Source of the DNA: Trichoplax sp. H2
Taxonomy: Eukaryota; Placozoa; Uniplacotomia; Trichoplacea
Direction: 5' to 3'
Length of the DNA stretch: 64,000 nucleotides
Assembly: GCA_003344405.1 (NCBI GenBank)
Contig: NOWV01000020.1
Coordinates: 248,001 to 312,000 of the forward strand
Part shown: positions 38,989 to 62,598 of the stretch, piece by piece
Layout: each line of letters opens with the position of its first letter
Numbering within the stretch: position 1 is the stretch's first letter
Notes under the pieces: generated by a model
What the model was told of the DNA's origin: nothing
Database searches by the model: none
The model's input: only the letters and a program-made list of their open reading frames with translations
Translations under genes and position numbers: made by a program

Positions 38989-39615
38989 TTCGTAATAAAA
39001 TAGCGAGCTAAATGCAATATTCACCACCGCATAGATTACTATCCAAGGTTTACTACGTTACTCGAATTGATACTTATCCCAAGATTCGAGATGGTGCACT
39101 ACAAGTCCAAGCCGCTATTTTAAAATTTTGAAATGCTATATTCACCACCGCGTAGATTACTATCAACTATTCCTACATCTGCTGTGACACCGATAAAGCA
39201 TGCTCCTGCATACGATTGGAATAGCCGAGACATCAATATAATACATAACAGTATTTGTCAGTTTAATGTCCATTTACAATAACGAAAATCATGTACATTC
39301 TCGTATTTATACATCTACGATTCCCAAAACACACATATAGAACAACATAAAACACACGTATCTAACCTAAGCACAATATTAGAGACTCGAAATATGTGGT
39401 AAAAAATGTCGCTAAATATGAATCCCAGCTTAATTCTGAAGCCGATAACTAATCTCATAAAATCTCGGCTGCTAATAGGAATCAACTTCCATAGGGGCAA
39501 ATAGTCAAACCAAAAATTACAAAAGGCTTCCAGATACTGTACATTTATATCCTTAACATGAAGTCAAATCCATTACATTAACACACCTGATATAACAGTA
39601 CAGTAAAAAATATCG
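38989..39615. repeat. Duplicated unique block, copy B
   Basis: Second full copy of the block. Its right end lies only 58 bases from the CKAP5 stop codon, so the CKAP5 3' UTR must enter this repeated DNA. Confidence 0.95.
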
Positions 39616-39672
39616 CTATCTACAACAAGGTCACAGAAAGCCATTATTACAGTCTTAAAGCTACATAGAATG

Positions 39673-50947
<11,275 letters not shown>

Positions 50948-52679
50948 AATATCGTGCTGTGGTATAGTAATATAACAGGATTTTTATTAGTTTGATTTAC
51001 ATTTTACGGATTCTTACACTCTAGAAATTTGTGCGGTAATGGTAATCATTGAAGTTTATCTTACTACTACCACATTAACATCGCAATATTCAATCATTTC
51101 ATGGAGAAATTTGGCTATTAAAACTCGTTGTATAACATCCAAATACCAAATATTTACATTAATCTTTATCGTAGTCTCGACAACTGATGTTTCAACTATG
51201 AGTTTTGGGCTTTCGGTATTATTATTTTTAAGCAACATCATTGTCTACGGCCATTACACGATTGTAAGTCACATAAATACGCACCTAGGCAGTGTATGGG
51301 CAATGCAAGAGGTGTTCAGTGCACCGAATGTTATTCTAATTTGTCATTGACAGATTACAAATGACGTTGATGCACTAATAAGTATGGCAATGAGAAAAAG
51401 ATAGCTACACATGGTGTCTATAGACACTGTCGAAATAGTACATATTCTAGAATTGGCAATTTTCATTGGAGTAGGCCAGTAGTTACAAGATTGATTTACT
51501 TTATCCTCTTTGTAAACATTGTACTGCTTAATGGATTAGTAGTTGGTAATGATGCTACTAAGTGATTCTTTACTGTTTGTAATCATTTTTTTCAATCCGA
51601 ATAATAGCTAAAATCAAGGTGATAATAATCTATCGCACTTTTTATCCTGTTATTGCATACTGTATATTGTACTTTTCCATTTCCCTATCATTAATTGAAC
51701 AAGTCATTACCGTATTAGATGGCCTGATGGCTACATGTATTCGGTATCTCCCGATGCGAATGTAAGAGGTAATGTAATACATCATTATGCATGAGTAGAT
51801 GAGTGAACGTTAGGAGTTGTGGTAGAGATGTCCAATCACTATAATGTAACGTAAAATTGGACCTATATTTCCCACTCAATGAATTGATTCGTTTATTCTT
51901 TTCATCGAGCTGACCACACTGTGTTGTAAATTAGGATAAAAATTTTGAATAAAGCATGTAGGGCTAGAATCATATAAAGTATCTCATTGCATGGAACAGC
52001 CATTATTTATGGATAGAGCACAGTTTAGTCGTTCGCCTAGCGTATTAGTATCAAGATGGCTTAAGCATGGGTACGGTATTTTCCTGTAACTTGTAGTAAA
52101 GTAATATTATCATCCAAAACAGTAACATTATTTCGTATAATTACGTATTTGTGATTGATTAGTTCATCAAACTGAGATGTCGCAATGATTAAACTTTCAA
52201 TGTCTAACGCTTTGATTGAAGTAGTCAACATAGAATCGTTATTAATTTATATTGAAGTAGAATATTGTCGATGTTACAGAAGACCTAAAATTGAAATTGT
52301 ATTTTTACGTATCGTCAATTGTGCAATTATACAAATAAAGTGCTCAGAGTCGATCGAATCAGGCGTTATCATGTAATACAGATCAATAATACTGCAGTAC
52401 AATTAATGTCAAACAAGAAGGGATGGTATAAATAAACTTTGCAGCTTTACCTTAACACGTTGCTAATACTCGTACACGAAGAGTATCATGATTTACTATC
52501 CTGAAATTGATGGATTTTTGATCCTATTGTCATATATATCAATCTACGCATATACTGAAGTTAGGCATATTTTTTGGAGATAGAAATAGCGTATGTCGAC
52601 GATTTATAGCTTTTTGTACACTGTACAGTCATAGGCAATTTAGCAATCCATGCTACAGTACTGTATATCGTAAATTTTG
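50948..52679. other. Gene-free stretch upstream of CKAP5
   Basis: Holds the CKAP5 promoter at its left end. The longest open frames (for example 51039-51350) lack homology and lie in AT-rich sequence with overlapping frames on the other strand. No RNA gene is seen. Confidence 0.45.
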
Positions 52680-53890
52680 CGCTTGTTAACGGTTGGAGTT
52701 GGCTTGATTTTTGTACAGGATAGGTGACATTTTAGTTTGAAATTGTAAAGTTTCGCTTAAGATCGTATGTACTGTAGGAGTGTCCAGGCTCATTTTTGAG
52801 ATGGGGACAATTTAGGGTAGAGACCCTGTATGTTAATAATTTATAGCCAATAATACCGATATACTCGAATTGTGAAATTTACTTTTACAATTAAATAGAA
52901 TTTTAAACAGGATGGGAGATATGACAATTGGAAATCACATGAATATCGTGTAAGGTCATTTTTTTAGAAATGGGTAGGCTACTTTTTGAGATAGAAAGAG
53001 AATCTATGACCAATTTTGCGCTAGTTCAATGACCGCAGTCAATGGATTTTTGTCCAGGGTAGAAACATTACTATTAGAAATTGCAATAGTATCCTATCTT
53101 GTAAAATCATTTGTAGGAGTGTGTAAGCTAACTTTTGAGAATTAGCCTAAGGCAGACACCTAGTATGTTTGTAGAAGGCTTGTAATCTCAAGTCTATCGC
53201 GCATTTTGTGCTCGTTGACAATTGCAGTCAGTGGATTTTTGGGTACAGGATAAGCGACATTCTAACTAGAAGGTACAAGAATACGATGAATGTCATTTGT
53301 AGCAGTCTCTAGACTAACTTTTGAGAACTGGCCTAAGGCAGACACCTAGTACAATATGTGGAAGGCTTGTAATCTCAAGTCTATCGTGCATTTTGTGCTC
53401 GTTGACAATTGCAGTCAGTGGATTTTGGGGTACAGGATAAGCGACATTCTAACTAGAAGGTACAAGAATACGATGAATGTCATTTGTAGCAGTCTCTAGA
53501 CTAACTTTTGAGAACTAGCCTAAGGCAGACACCTAGTATGTTTGTAGAAGGCTTGTAATCTCAAGTCTATCGTGAATTTTGTGCTCGTTGACAATTGCAG
53601 TCAGTGGATTTTTGGGTACAGGATAAGCGACATTCTAACTAGCACATCATGAGTACAAGAATACGATGAATGTCATTTGTAGCAGTCTCTAGACTAACTT
53701 TTGAGAACTGGCCTAAGGCAGACACCTAGTACAGTATGTGAAAGGCTTGTAATCTAAAATCTATCGGGAATTTTGTGCTCGTTGGCTTTTGCAGTCCGTC
53801 GATTTTTTCATACAGGATAAGCGCCATTGCAACTAGGAAGCTACAAGAATACGCTAAATATCATTTGTAGGAGTGTCCAGGCTACATATG
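52680..53890. repeat. Tandem array, about 187-195 bp unit, six to seven copies
   Basis: Landmark TGGATTTTTGGGTACAGGAT recurs at about 53051, 53243, 53430, 53616 and 53810, with a weaker copy near 52713. Each is followed by AAGCGACATTCTAACTAG, a TACAAGA-TACGATGAATGTC run and TAACTTTTGAGAACTGGCCT. The three central copies are almost identical; the outer ones are diverged. Confidence 0.92.
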
Positions 53891-54323
53891 GTTATGCCTG
53901 CAGTTTATACATGGAACGCCAGTCCAATTGCATATTGCAAAAGAGGAGAAATAGCCCATTTTACGCTTTCACATTATACACATCGTGTATTACGTATGGC
54001 TATGAGTGGAGAGTTTTGGGATCGGGTTTTTCTCGATTCTAGTCTCCAGTCCCGACTGGATTCTTCCTATCGACAGTGGAAAAAATGTTTCATGTCGGAC
54101 AGCTCGTCTATTGGAACGTATTACTCCTTCCATTCTGACTGTCCGCCTACCGACTACAGTATTACGTAACGGATTGCAATCCATGCCTGTTGTTGGCTCA
54201 AATGGTTGTATAGCATTAATGCATGGTTTGATTGATTGTATATGGTTGAAAATGATGTCAGACTGTCAGAATGAAGAGATTCTTTTTTACTCCTGCATTA
54301 CTGCCATAGCAAAGGCAAAAGTT
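53891..54323. other. Cluster of overlapping open frames, origin unknown
   Basis: Between two tandem arrays. Plus-strand frames 53873-54169 and 54006-54356 overlap, with relatively low stop density and fewer AT words. The translations (for example SGEFWDRVFLDSSLQSRLDS) look protein-like but match nothing I recognise and lack splice signals. It may be a decayed element or gene fragment. Confidence 0.3.
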
Positions 54324-55040
54324 GAAGAAATGGCAAATTTTGGGTGCATTTCCTAATGGCGGCCATATATATACATCAAGTCTAACGGAATTCACATGAT
54401 ACCTGAGTAGGATGGCATCGATGTCATCACACCCTGACTGCATCGCTTAACTGAAGATGATGGATCAATCGATCGATGAATACGACAACGCGGATGGGCA
54501 TGAAGAAATGGCAAATTTGGGGTGCATTTGCTAATGGAGGCAGACCATATATACATCAAGTCTAACGGAAATCACATCATACCTGAGTAGGATGGCATCC
54601 ATGTCATCACACCCTGACTGTATCGCTTAACTGAAGATGATGGATTAATCGATGAATACGACAAGGTGCATGAGCATGAAGAAATGGCAAATTTTGGGTG
54701 TATTTGCTAATGGAGGCAGGCCATATACATATATACATCAAGTCTAACGGAATTAACATGACACCTGAGTAGGATGGCATCGATGTCATCACACCCTGAC
54801 TGCATCGCTTAACTGAAGATGATGGATCAATCGATCGATGAATACAACAACGCGGATGGGCATGAAGAAATGGCAAATTTGGGGTGCATTTGCTAATGGA
54901 GGCCGGCCATATATATATACATCAAGTCTAACGGAATTAACATGACACCTGAGTAGGATGGTATCCATGTCATCACACCCTGACTGTATCGCTTAACTGA
55001 AGATGATGGATCAATCGATCGATGAATACGACAACGTGGA
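54324..55040. repeat. Tandem array, about 180-bp unit, four copies
   Basis: Units start at GAAGAAATGGCAAATTTTGG: 54324, 54502, 54678 and 54864. Each carries CCATATATATACATCAAGTC, ACCTGAGTAGGATGGCATC, GTCATCACACCCTGACTG and GATGATGGATCAATCGATCG. Copies are about 90-95% alike by eye, the most homogeneous of the array families here. Unrelated in sequence to the array at 52680-53890. Confidence 0.93.
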
Positions 55041-55640
55041 TGATATCGATACTAGAGAATATTCTGGATGATGATTGTCGCCATCCATCCTTGCATCATG
55101 CTCGTTATTGCTATTAAGTAGGTTAAATTAGCAGCATGATATATCAATGTCTGCATGCTGCAATGCATTCATCAGTCGTCAACTGCATCAGATTCAACAG
55201 TTGTAAACTATCATGTCCCTACAGATATTCAACAAGTCAAACTAGCTACAAACCAACCTGTATAAAGGATCAATTCGATGAAATGATTTAGAAATGGAGG
55301 TTGTTATCCAATGCAAAGTGCGGCGATGATATCGGGTTAAGATTCAACCGACGATGGCTTACGATGATGATAATAATCCAGGATGAAATTAGTCCAATTT
55401 ATTTCCGATATCTACTAACTCGTCTCTTGTTTTAACGTATGCCACGTCAAGATTGATTTCAAGCCAATGGCTTACGTTGAATTGACTGGTGTTGCATGTA
55501 CTGTACAGAACAGCTTACTGCCATACTGGCAATTCAAAAGGCACAACGTTGTTTTGATACGGTAGTCGGTTTGAATACCAGTGAAAAATCAGTTACAAAC
55601 TGATGTCATAGTCACCAGTAGGTAGTGTACTGGAACATCG
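55041..55640. other. Gene-free spacer
   Basis: No gene, RNA or repeat recognised. It leads from the 180-bp array into the 281-bp duplication. Confidence 0.45.
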
Positions 55641-55664
55641 TAAGAGGTATCGTCAAGTACTCCC

Positions 55665-56222
55665 CATGCAGTCCAGTCCCACCCATACTGTACGCTATAG
55701 ACGTGATGTTGTCGATCCATTTGTACAGGACATTTCCTTCCTTCCAGCTGTCTGTCATGGATGCAAGAAAAACAAAATTTGAATTTTGGGGGAAAATCCA
55801 GAGGATACAGTACCTTGCACTGTAGGATCTACAGTGCAAGGTACTGTACTGTCGAGATCTTCATGGATGAATAACGGTCCAGTTCGATTCGGTGCGGTAC
55901 GGTACGGTAGGTAGAAGTTGCACCTCTACTGTGATGACTCTCACCCATGCAGTCCAGTCCCACCCATACTGTACGCTATAGACGTGATGTTGTCGATCCA
56001 TTTGTACAGGACATTTCCTTCCTTCCAGCTGTCTGTCATGAATGCAAGAAAAACAAAATTTGAATTTTTTTGAAAATCCAGAGGATACAGTACTTTGCAT
56101 TGTAGGTTTTACAGTGCTACATACTGTGGAGATCTTCATGGATGGGTGACGGCCCAGTTCGGTCCGGTACGGTACGGTAGTTAGAAGTTGCACCTCTACT
56201 GTGATGACTCTCACCCATACAG
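55665..56222. repeat. Tandem duplication, 281-bp unit, two copies
   Basis: Copies start at CATGCAGTCCAGTCCCACCC: 55665 and 55946. Each spans ATACTGTACGCTATAGACG, GTTGTCGATCCATTTGTACA, TTCCTTCCTTCCAGCTGTC, a CAGAGGATACAGTAC segment, GATCTTCATGGATG, and GGTACGGTACGGTA with TAGAAGTTGCACCTCTACTG. A minus-strand frame of 131 codons crosses both copies and so repeats itself internally. Confidence 0.93.
55806..55848. repeat. Perfect 20-bp inverted repeat with 3-nt loop
   Basis: Left arm TACAGTACCTTGCACTGTAG (55806-55825), loop GAT, right arm an exact reverse complement (55829-55848). It lies in copy one of the 281-bp duplication; the corresponding place in copy two (about 56088-56128) is a mismatched version. 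Confidence 0.95.
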
Positions 56223-57263
56223 TGAGAGTTGAGAAAAAGTATACAGTACAGACCAAGTAGAGCGCTAACTCACCTACGCCAGTATGAAACCTTAACTCTA
56301 CTCTACTGTACAGTACTGTATGGTCTCACCTCAGTCACTGTACAGTACGGTACCGTAGACTACAATACTATATACTGTAAATCGTTCCCGGCGTTTTCAT
56401 TCCATTTATCCTTTCAAAATGGTGCCGGTCGATATGATCCGCCACTTGCAGAAGAAGAAAGATCTTACTCCTGCACTATGGCACTACAGCACAGTACACT
56501 GAGTTAGAAGCTGTCATTGATAGTTGGTATAGTCAAAAGTGAAGTTTTGACTAGCGATTTGTATACCAGTACTGTGCGAGAGTGTGCGGACGTAGTTCAA
56601 GCTGAAAGTGACCTTGGCCGTGCCCATCGCGTCCATCGAGTACAGACAGCAGTCCATCCGTTGGCTCTGCCAAAGCGAGTGCCCCAGGGTGTACTGACAG
56701 ACTGTTCGTTCAGTCAGCGGCCACTGCATTCTGTCTGTACGGTCACGGTATACTTGAAATGACCAGTAAAATGGTCGGCCTGCAGTCATTTCAGGTTCCC
56801 AGTTCTATCTATAGTATTATGATGTTGTACAGAGTGCAGGTACAAAAAAAAAAAGAAACTTCTACCATAGACTACCGGTAAGATTTTAGTAGTCTTACCG
56901 GTAAAGAGTTTAGTAGTCCATTGCCTTTCCGCTCCGCTACAGTACGCACACTACAGTCTCTTTTTCTGAGTACTGTAGTCAAGGGTGTGTAAATGCTTTA
57001 CCTGTACAGTACAGCCTGGAAGTAGAAGGTATAGTACTGTAGTGGAGTTGTGCCAGGGACTTATTGTCTCTCTCCCAGTACACTACGCATGTGCCAACCC
57101 AAGCTGGGGTAAAAATCGCTTCCAAATCATTTCTCGATCCATTTTCTGTTTTTGTTATTCAAGAGTTTTTTGTCAATGACATCAATGTCTATTTAATATT
57201 ACAACTGGAGAAAAATCCATCATGTTACTATCTTTTCACTAACGTCCTATCGTCAACATCGCT
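56223..57263. other. GTAC-rich intergenic stretch upstream of ATG13
   Basis: GTAC-type palindromes cluster at 56245-56385 and 56930-57050. A small inverted repeat, TACCGGTAAGA / TCTTACCGGTA, lies at about 56874-56904. Several short open frames on both strands lack support. The ATG13 promoter is presumed near the right end. Confidence 0.5.
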
Positions 57264-60200
57264 ATGGCCTCTATACCAGTCAGAGATGGACCACAGATTA
57301 ATTCCGATCTGGATCTATTTCTCAAATTCTTCGTTCAAAAGGTAAGGCTATCCACTATGGCAGATTGTAGCATTTTCCAAGGCCATCACAGACTTAGATC
57401 GTGATGGAGGCCAATGTACAACACATTGCTAACGATAACAGACTATACTAGCGTTAAGTGTCAGTATTTTCCCATAAGATGTCTATTGTAAATGCATTGG
57501 ACCTTGACCATTCCAGGTGCACTCCATGAAATGACTCTATACTATAGGATTCTCTCTTATGTTTCAGTCTATCGATTGAATCTTGTATGGCCAAAATCAT
57601 TTCACCAAACTCCATTTCATCCATGTTATTATCATTCGTCATCATTTCATCCAGCACGGATAAATCTTCCATGTAGTTTGAAATAGGGTCTTAAAACAAG
57701 AGTAATATCACATGAGATAGCCTTGTCCTTCATTCCTTGTGTTCATTTCAACGATCGTATATTTGTCCCATTTTATTAGCTAGGCCTATAACCTACTCAT
57801 CGCCAGTCATTTTTGGGGGGGATTCATGGCTCTCCAATCTTGACTCAAGTCAATTTCTACTCCATACTAGAATATCATGTTAGTAATGTTTTTCTTGTTT
57901 TTTTTCTTGGGTCATAGGCAACACAAGTAATAGCACAATCAAGAACTGGTCAAAAATACAGAACAAAATCCAAACCTACTCCTAGATCGACCGATTGGGT
58001 AAGTAATAGCCCATCATGATACTCCAAGATCGCTAGCAAGTCAACGTGTACAGTCTATTTGTTGTCTTGTTCGACGCCAATACTCTCCACTCGTGTCCCT
58101 TGGACACGCTAACACAGACAAATGGATTGCCATTGCAATTTCATCGCAAAATATGGCACAATAGTTCAATGGATGAGGATGATCAAAGCTTTCTATGTTC
58201 GATAGCCATTCTAACAGATAATCTAGACTTGTACTATCAATTTATCATAAAGTAATAGGGAATAAACAAGCTAGGCAATCATACGAGCCTTCAATGAATC
58301 AGACGATTTCGTCATCATTTTTATAAGCTTGGAAATGTAGTACTATACCATGACTCTACTGGTAATGTTTCCAGCTTATAATCTTGTCATCTATTCATTG
58401 CTTTTCATCTTCATACAAATCAAAAATTGAAACCCAAACCCACTTTACTCTACTGCTCTCATCATACTTGCTTCGACGTAGAATTGCCATCATAGTAGCT
58501 GACGACGAAAGGATTGTCATACACCAGCTTGTATTGTCGATTGTATTTTAAATGACTTGAAATATTTCATCATTTAAAATACACAGTAGTCGTCTATGGA
58601 TGATGATACAACAAGTTGAATGGGTCATCACTAATTGATTATATATATATCACTAAATTCATCCTCAATATGATAAACCCAAATAACTTTGCAACAGTAG
58701 TCAAAACATTTATCCCGCACGTTCATGGTACAGTATTAATCTTGCCAACGGCTCTTGTCCTTTTCATTGTAAGATCCAATAATTGATTATTTACACAAAC
58801 CAACCAAGCCAAAAAAATAACCACGTTATTGGTAGCATTCCTCGATACCTTACAACTTCTAAATATATAGAAACTAAAGTTAAGAATTCAAATTGTTTTT
58901 CTTATTATGATTTTAGCAGTTACAGTTCTACTGTAACTGTATGCAATACCTCACGCCAACGATAATGATGGACTACACCATTGATATGACTATTCTTCCC
59001 TATTTCATCATGTCTTCGTAGTCAATTGGCACAATCGGGATAACCAATTGCGCTGTAGTGAATAAAGTGAAAAATGCTAGTCAAAACGGATCGATAGGAG
59101 AGTAGAGTGTACGTTATTTTAGCATAATATGCAATTAGAAATAGTGGTCATTTGCTCAATGTTTACCGATAATTGTAATTATGACCCTACTTCAACTTGT
59201 TCTCTCAAGATTGATATACAGTACACGAGTACAGCCATGCTGCAGTAAATGCACTATACTCTATGCAGTATATAGTTCTATGTTGTATAGTAAACTTGTC
59301 ACAGTATACGCAAATACACACTTACTCGTATAATAACCAGGCCTATCAATGCGATTGCCTCTCTACATTAAAAATTTTATAGTGTAATTGCACTCTTACT
59401 CGCTTGCTCTCAGTTAACTTTATGAAAGTAATCACCTTTCATCTACATAATTATCTACATGATATCGGCTACTACCTTAAAATCGATTATTCAACCTGCT
59501 TTTACTACTGTAGCTTACAAGTTGCTATTTACAGCAAACGATATCATCAGTAAAGAATCCATCTTTTAGAGATTAATTGATATCATCGATACAGATTGCT
59601 AAATTATCACCAATAAATATAATCAATTTCTGTATTTCCAACGCAAAAGATGAAGGTATTCCCTTACGGATTTTTGTACTCTATTATCGATAGTTCACGT
59701 TAGATTTGGAAGATAATCGAGTCATTATTGATGAGATACGAACGTTATACTCCAGTAAATCGTTTCGTGAAGACGAGCCATTATGCATGGAAATTTCACT
59801 GACATCACCAGAGGTAAGGTGTACTCTTGCTTAGTATCAAAATGTACTGTAATGTTAGTAATTCTCACCTTGTAAGTAAGTTTATAAAGTAACTGAAAAT
59901 GGAATATAGCGAACAGTTACATTGAACATCTTAATTCAGGGAAACTGTATGGTACTGGAAATTTGGTCCTTCACCTTGAATACTACCAAGTAAGAATCAG
60001 ATTGTATAATTGACCATTGCAACCTTTAAATTCCTCCAACTATCACTAGTTATCCAAAGGAACTAATTTAATTCCTGTAGTCGCTACTTATGTCTGATTC
60101 ACATTAATTGTCCATTACAATACTTTTACTGCTTACCTGTAGCATGCGATCGATCTTGACAGTCTCACGGTCAAAACTACAATTATATTTATCTTTAGAA

Positions 60201-62598
60201 TTGGTAACCTACTATATGAAATGTTTGTCGCAGAAATAGTAATGCACAATTGTACAGTATATCGTTACATAGTACTGTAATTTAATCTTTCTAATTAGAA
60301 GTACTATCGGAATGGATCATGTAAAATAGCCATTAGTACGGTACATAAACTGTTTATTAATATTAATAATAGTTGCCAATAAGGTATTAAAATACATACA
60401 CTAATCACTATATCAAATTATGGATGATACTTAGATTCGATCCTAATGTCCGTGTCCGGTACACAGTTTATAATCGTTTTGGTATGTTGCTAAGATCTCT
60501 CTTTGCTGTATCACGCGCCGTACCGGCATATAATTTAGCAAGGAAACATGGCCATGAGGTTGATTTATTATATTGGTAAGTAGTTTATTACCGTAATGTT
60601 CATTTCTACAAGTTGAATTGTTCCATCGTGTGATACTCTTGTTCTGGAACTATGATCGCATAAAATAGTCAATTTAATGGGCGTCTTACAGATTCGTATT
60701 CTCATCATACTTTCTCATACTTCTTTATCATACTTTCTATCATCCAGTTTATACTATGGAGAACCACAACTTAGTAACTTGGGAGAAGGTAAACTAGATA
60801 CAACTAATCTTTTAACTACCTCGATATAATTGTAATGGTGCTTACTTAAAAAATATTAACCCACAAAGGTTACAAAACACTACAAGTTGGATCTGTCGGG
60901 ACTCCTGGTGGCTATTTAATTGTGTCTTTAGCGTACAGAAGTAAATATATTCTTGATGACAGGTATTTTCAAAATTTACTTCGATATGGAGGGAGTGTTA
61001 TGTACTACTCATTATCTTAGCCATTTGATCATAAAGACTTTTCCATCCTGCCATCATTTTGATCAATTTCTTATTGAACGTACTGATTACTATTAACATA
61101 TACACGTATACAATGGCATTACAAAACTAAATGGACTCAGTCATACTAGATCATAAATGCAGTTGTTGTTAGAAAGCCAAAGAATTTAACTAAAACCCTA
61201 TTGTAATAAATTCTACTTGTTACACAGTAGCAATAAACACTATTTTTTAAACAGCAAATCGACCTTATAGCTAATATTTTCATTTTCTTCTTAACAACAG
61301 ATCATCACAAGATACTATTGGGCGTCCTCAGTCTGTGCGACCAAAACTAATTAAGAGTATTAACGATGGTCAAGTACTGGATGTAACTATGACCAGCAAT
61401 TTAAAGTAAGTTTCATAGTAATCTTCTTATACCAAAAATGAATCATTCTCTTATTCACTTAAAATTTTAAAAATGAATTATGTCTATAAATACAATAGAG
61501 ACCGAATAACCGATGAATTAGCAAGTGCTATGGCGGATGATTTCAGCAGTAAAAGTTCCACAACTGCTGCTGTACCTATTGTTAATAAAGATAAAATACC
61601 AAATACTGTCTCCGAATCTCCAGTCTGTCACAGGTATTTACTAATATCACTTCTATTACTATGTGTGTTTGCTAAAAACGCTAAATAGCGCACCTTTTTC
61701 TTTAGCCTACCTAAAACCACAGTTTTAGCAGCTTTTGTCGAAGGAAGTAGCCCTCAGGTAAGTGTAAAGCCTTCAAATTTAGGGTTAAAAGATAATTCAG
61801 TTGTAGTGGACAACCTCTGGTAGTTTTAAAAGCCAATCATTCATTATTTCTTTAGAATATGACACCACCTCGTCGGCCTTCAATGCCTGTCATCTTTTCG
61901 TCACCGGTACCATTTCAATCATTATTGCAAGGAAGAAACGTAACCGCCCCTTTTTTGGTAACATCAAATAATGCTACTTATCTATCAAATATTTTTACTG
62001 ATAAATACAATTCGTAGAGACTTGTCTAATAAATTTTTATCTTTTAAATATTATTTCCAAGGATAAAGAGGGTATAGACGATTCAGCGGTTACTGGATCT
62101 TATGAAGGTACGCTAGGAATTGAAAGTCGGCGCGAAAGTTTTATGGAGGAGGATGATTTCGTTATGGTAGATTTGGTAAGGATAATTTGATCACTATAAA
62201 TAATAAGACATTACGTTGCAATGCTTGATATATGTATATTCGAAGATTCACTTATAAACATATATTACAGAACCCAGCGTTTGCTACAACACCTTCGCTG
62301 GAATCCGATTTAGCTGCGTTTTATCGCGCGTGTCAATCTGCACCTAGACTTAGAATGTTCGATAATGATACAGCTCTTGACCTTACTGCACAAGGCCTCG
62401 TAAGTTGCGCGTTTGATGTTAGTTAAGGGATATTAAATACTAAGTCAATATCTATCTTAAAATAAATAGCTAGGATCATGATTAATATTCTATGTCTAAT
62501 TAAAATCTTAGGATACGATTGGGCAAGAATTAGACAACTTTAAAAAATTAGGAGAAGAATTTGAAAGCTCTTTGGGCCCATACGTAAAATTTGAATAG
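57264..62598 (+). CDS. ATG13: Autophagy-related protein 13 (ULK1/ATG1 complex subunit)
   Basis: Fifteen exons: 57264-57341, 57918-57998, 59595-59655, 59704-59813, 59940-59989, 60435-60575, 60748-60788, 60869-60962, 61301-61405, 61499-61633, 61706-61757, 61856-61957, 62062-62175, 62271-62399, 62512-62598. All phases agree; 459 aa (human isoform about 517). The HORMA domain covers about residues 1-190, with SDLDLFLKFFVQK, TQVIAQSRTGQKYRTKS, EPLCMEISLTSPE, YTVYNRFGMLLRSLFAVSRA, LYYGEPQLSNLGEG and QVGSVGTPGGYL. A disordered Ser/Pro region follows, then the LIR EEDDFVMVD with core F383-V-M-V386, equivalent to the ATG8-binding FVMI motif of vertebrate ATG13, and a conserved C-terminal segment. Family role: scaffold joining ULK1, FIP200 and ATG101 at autophagosome initiation. 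Exon 3 (59595-59655) is the weakest part: its end fits well, its beginning is less conserved. Confidence 0.95.
57999..59594 (+). other. Long intron 2 of ATG13 (1.6 kb) with a 13-bp hairpin
   Basis: Unusually long for this window. It contains an exact 13-bp inverted repeat (GTATTTTAAATGA at 58543-58555, complement at 58570-58582) and no recognisable nested gene. The frame at 58046-58255 shows no homology to ATG13 or anything else known to me. Intron 1 (57342-57917) is similarly empty. Confidence 0.6.

Noticed and set aside
38287-39500. Two identical 61-codon minus-strand frames
   Set aside because: They are identical because the DNA is duplicated (offset 1,028), not because protein is conserved.
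51039-51350. 103-codon plus-strand frame upstream of CKAP5
   Set aside because: Hydrophobic residues reflect T-rich codons, an overlapping frame of similar length exists on the other strand, and there are no splice sites or homology.
55861-56256. 131-codon minus-strand open frame
   Set aside because: It spans both copies of the 281-bp tandem duplication, so the same peptide repeats inside it. Composition is set by GTAC-rich DNA, and no homology is recognised.
57454-57672. 72-codon acidic minus-strand frame in ATG13 intron 1
   Set aside because: Starts plausibly (MEDLSVLDEM) but has no homologue known to me, no splice partners and lies fully within an intron.
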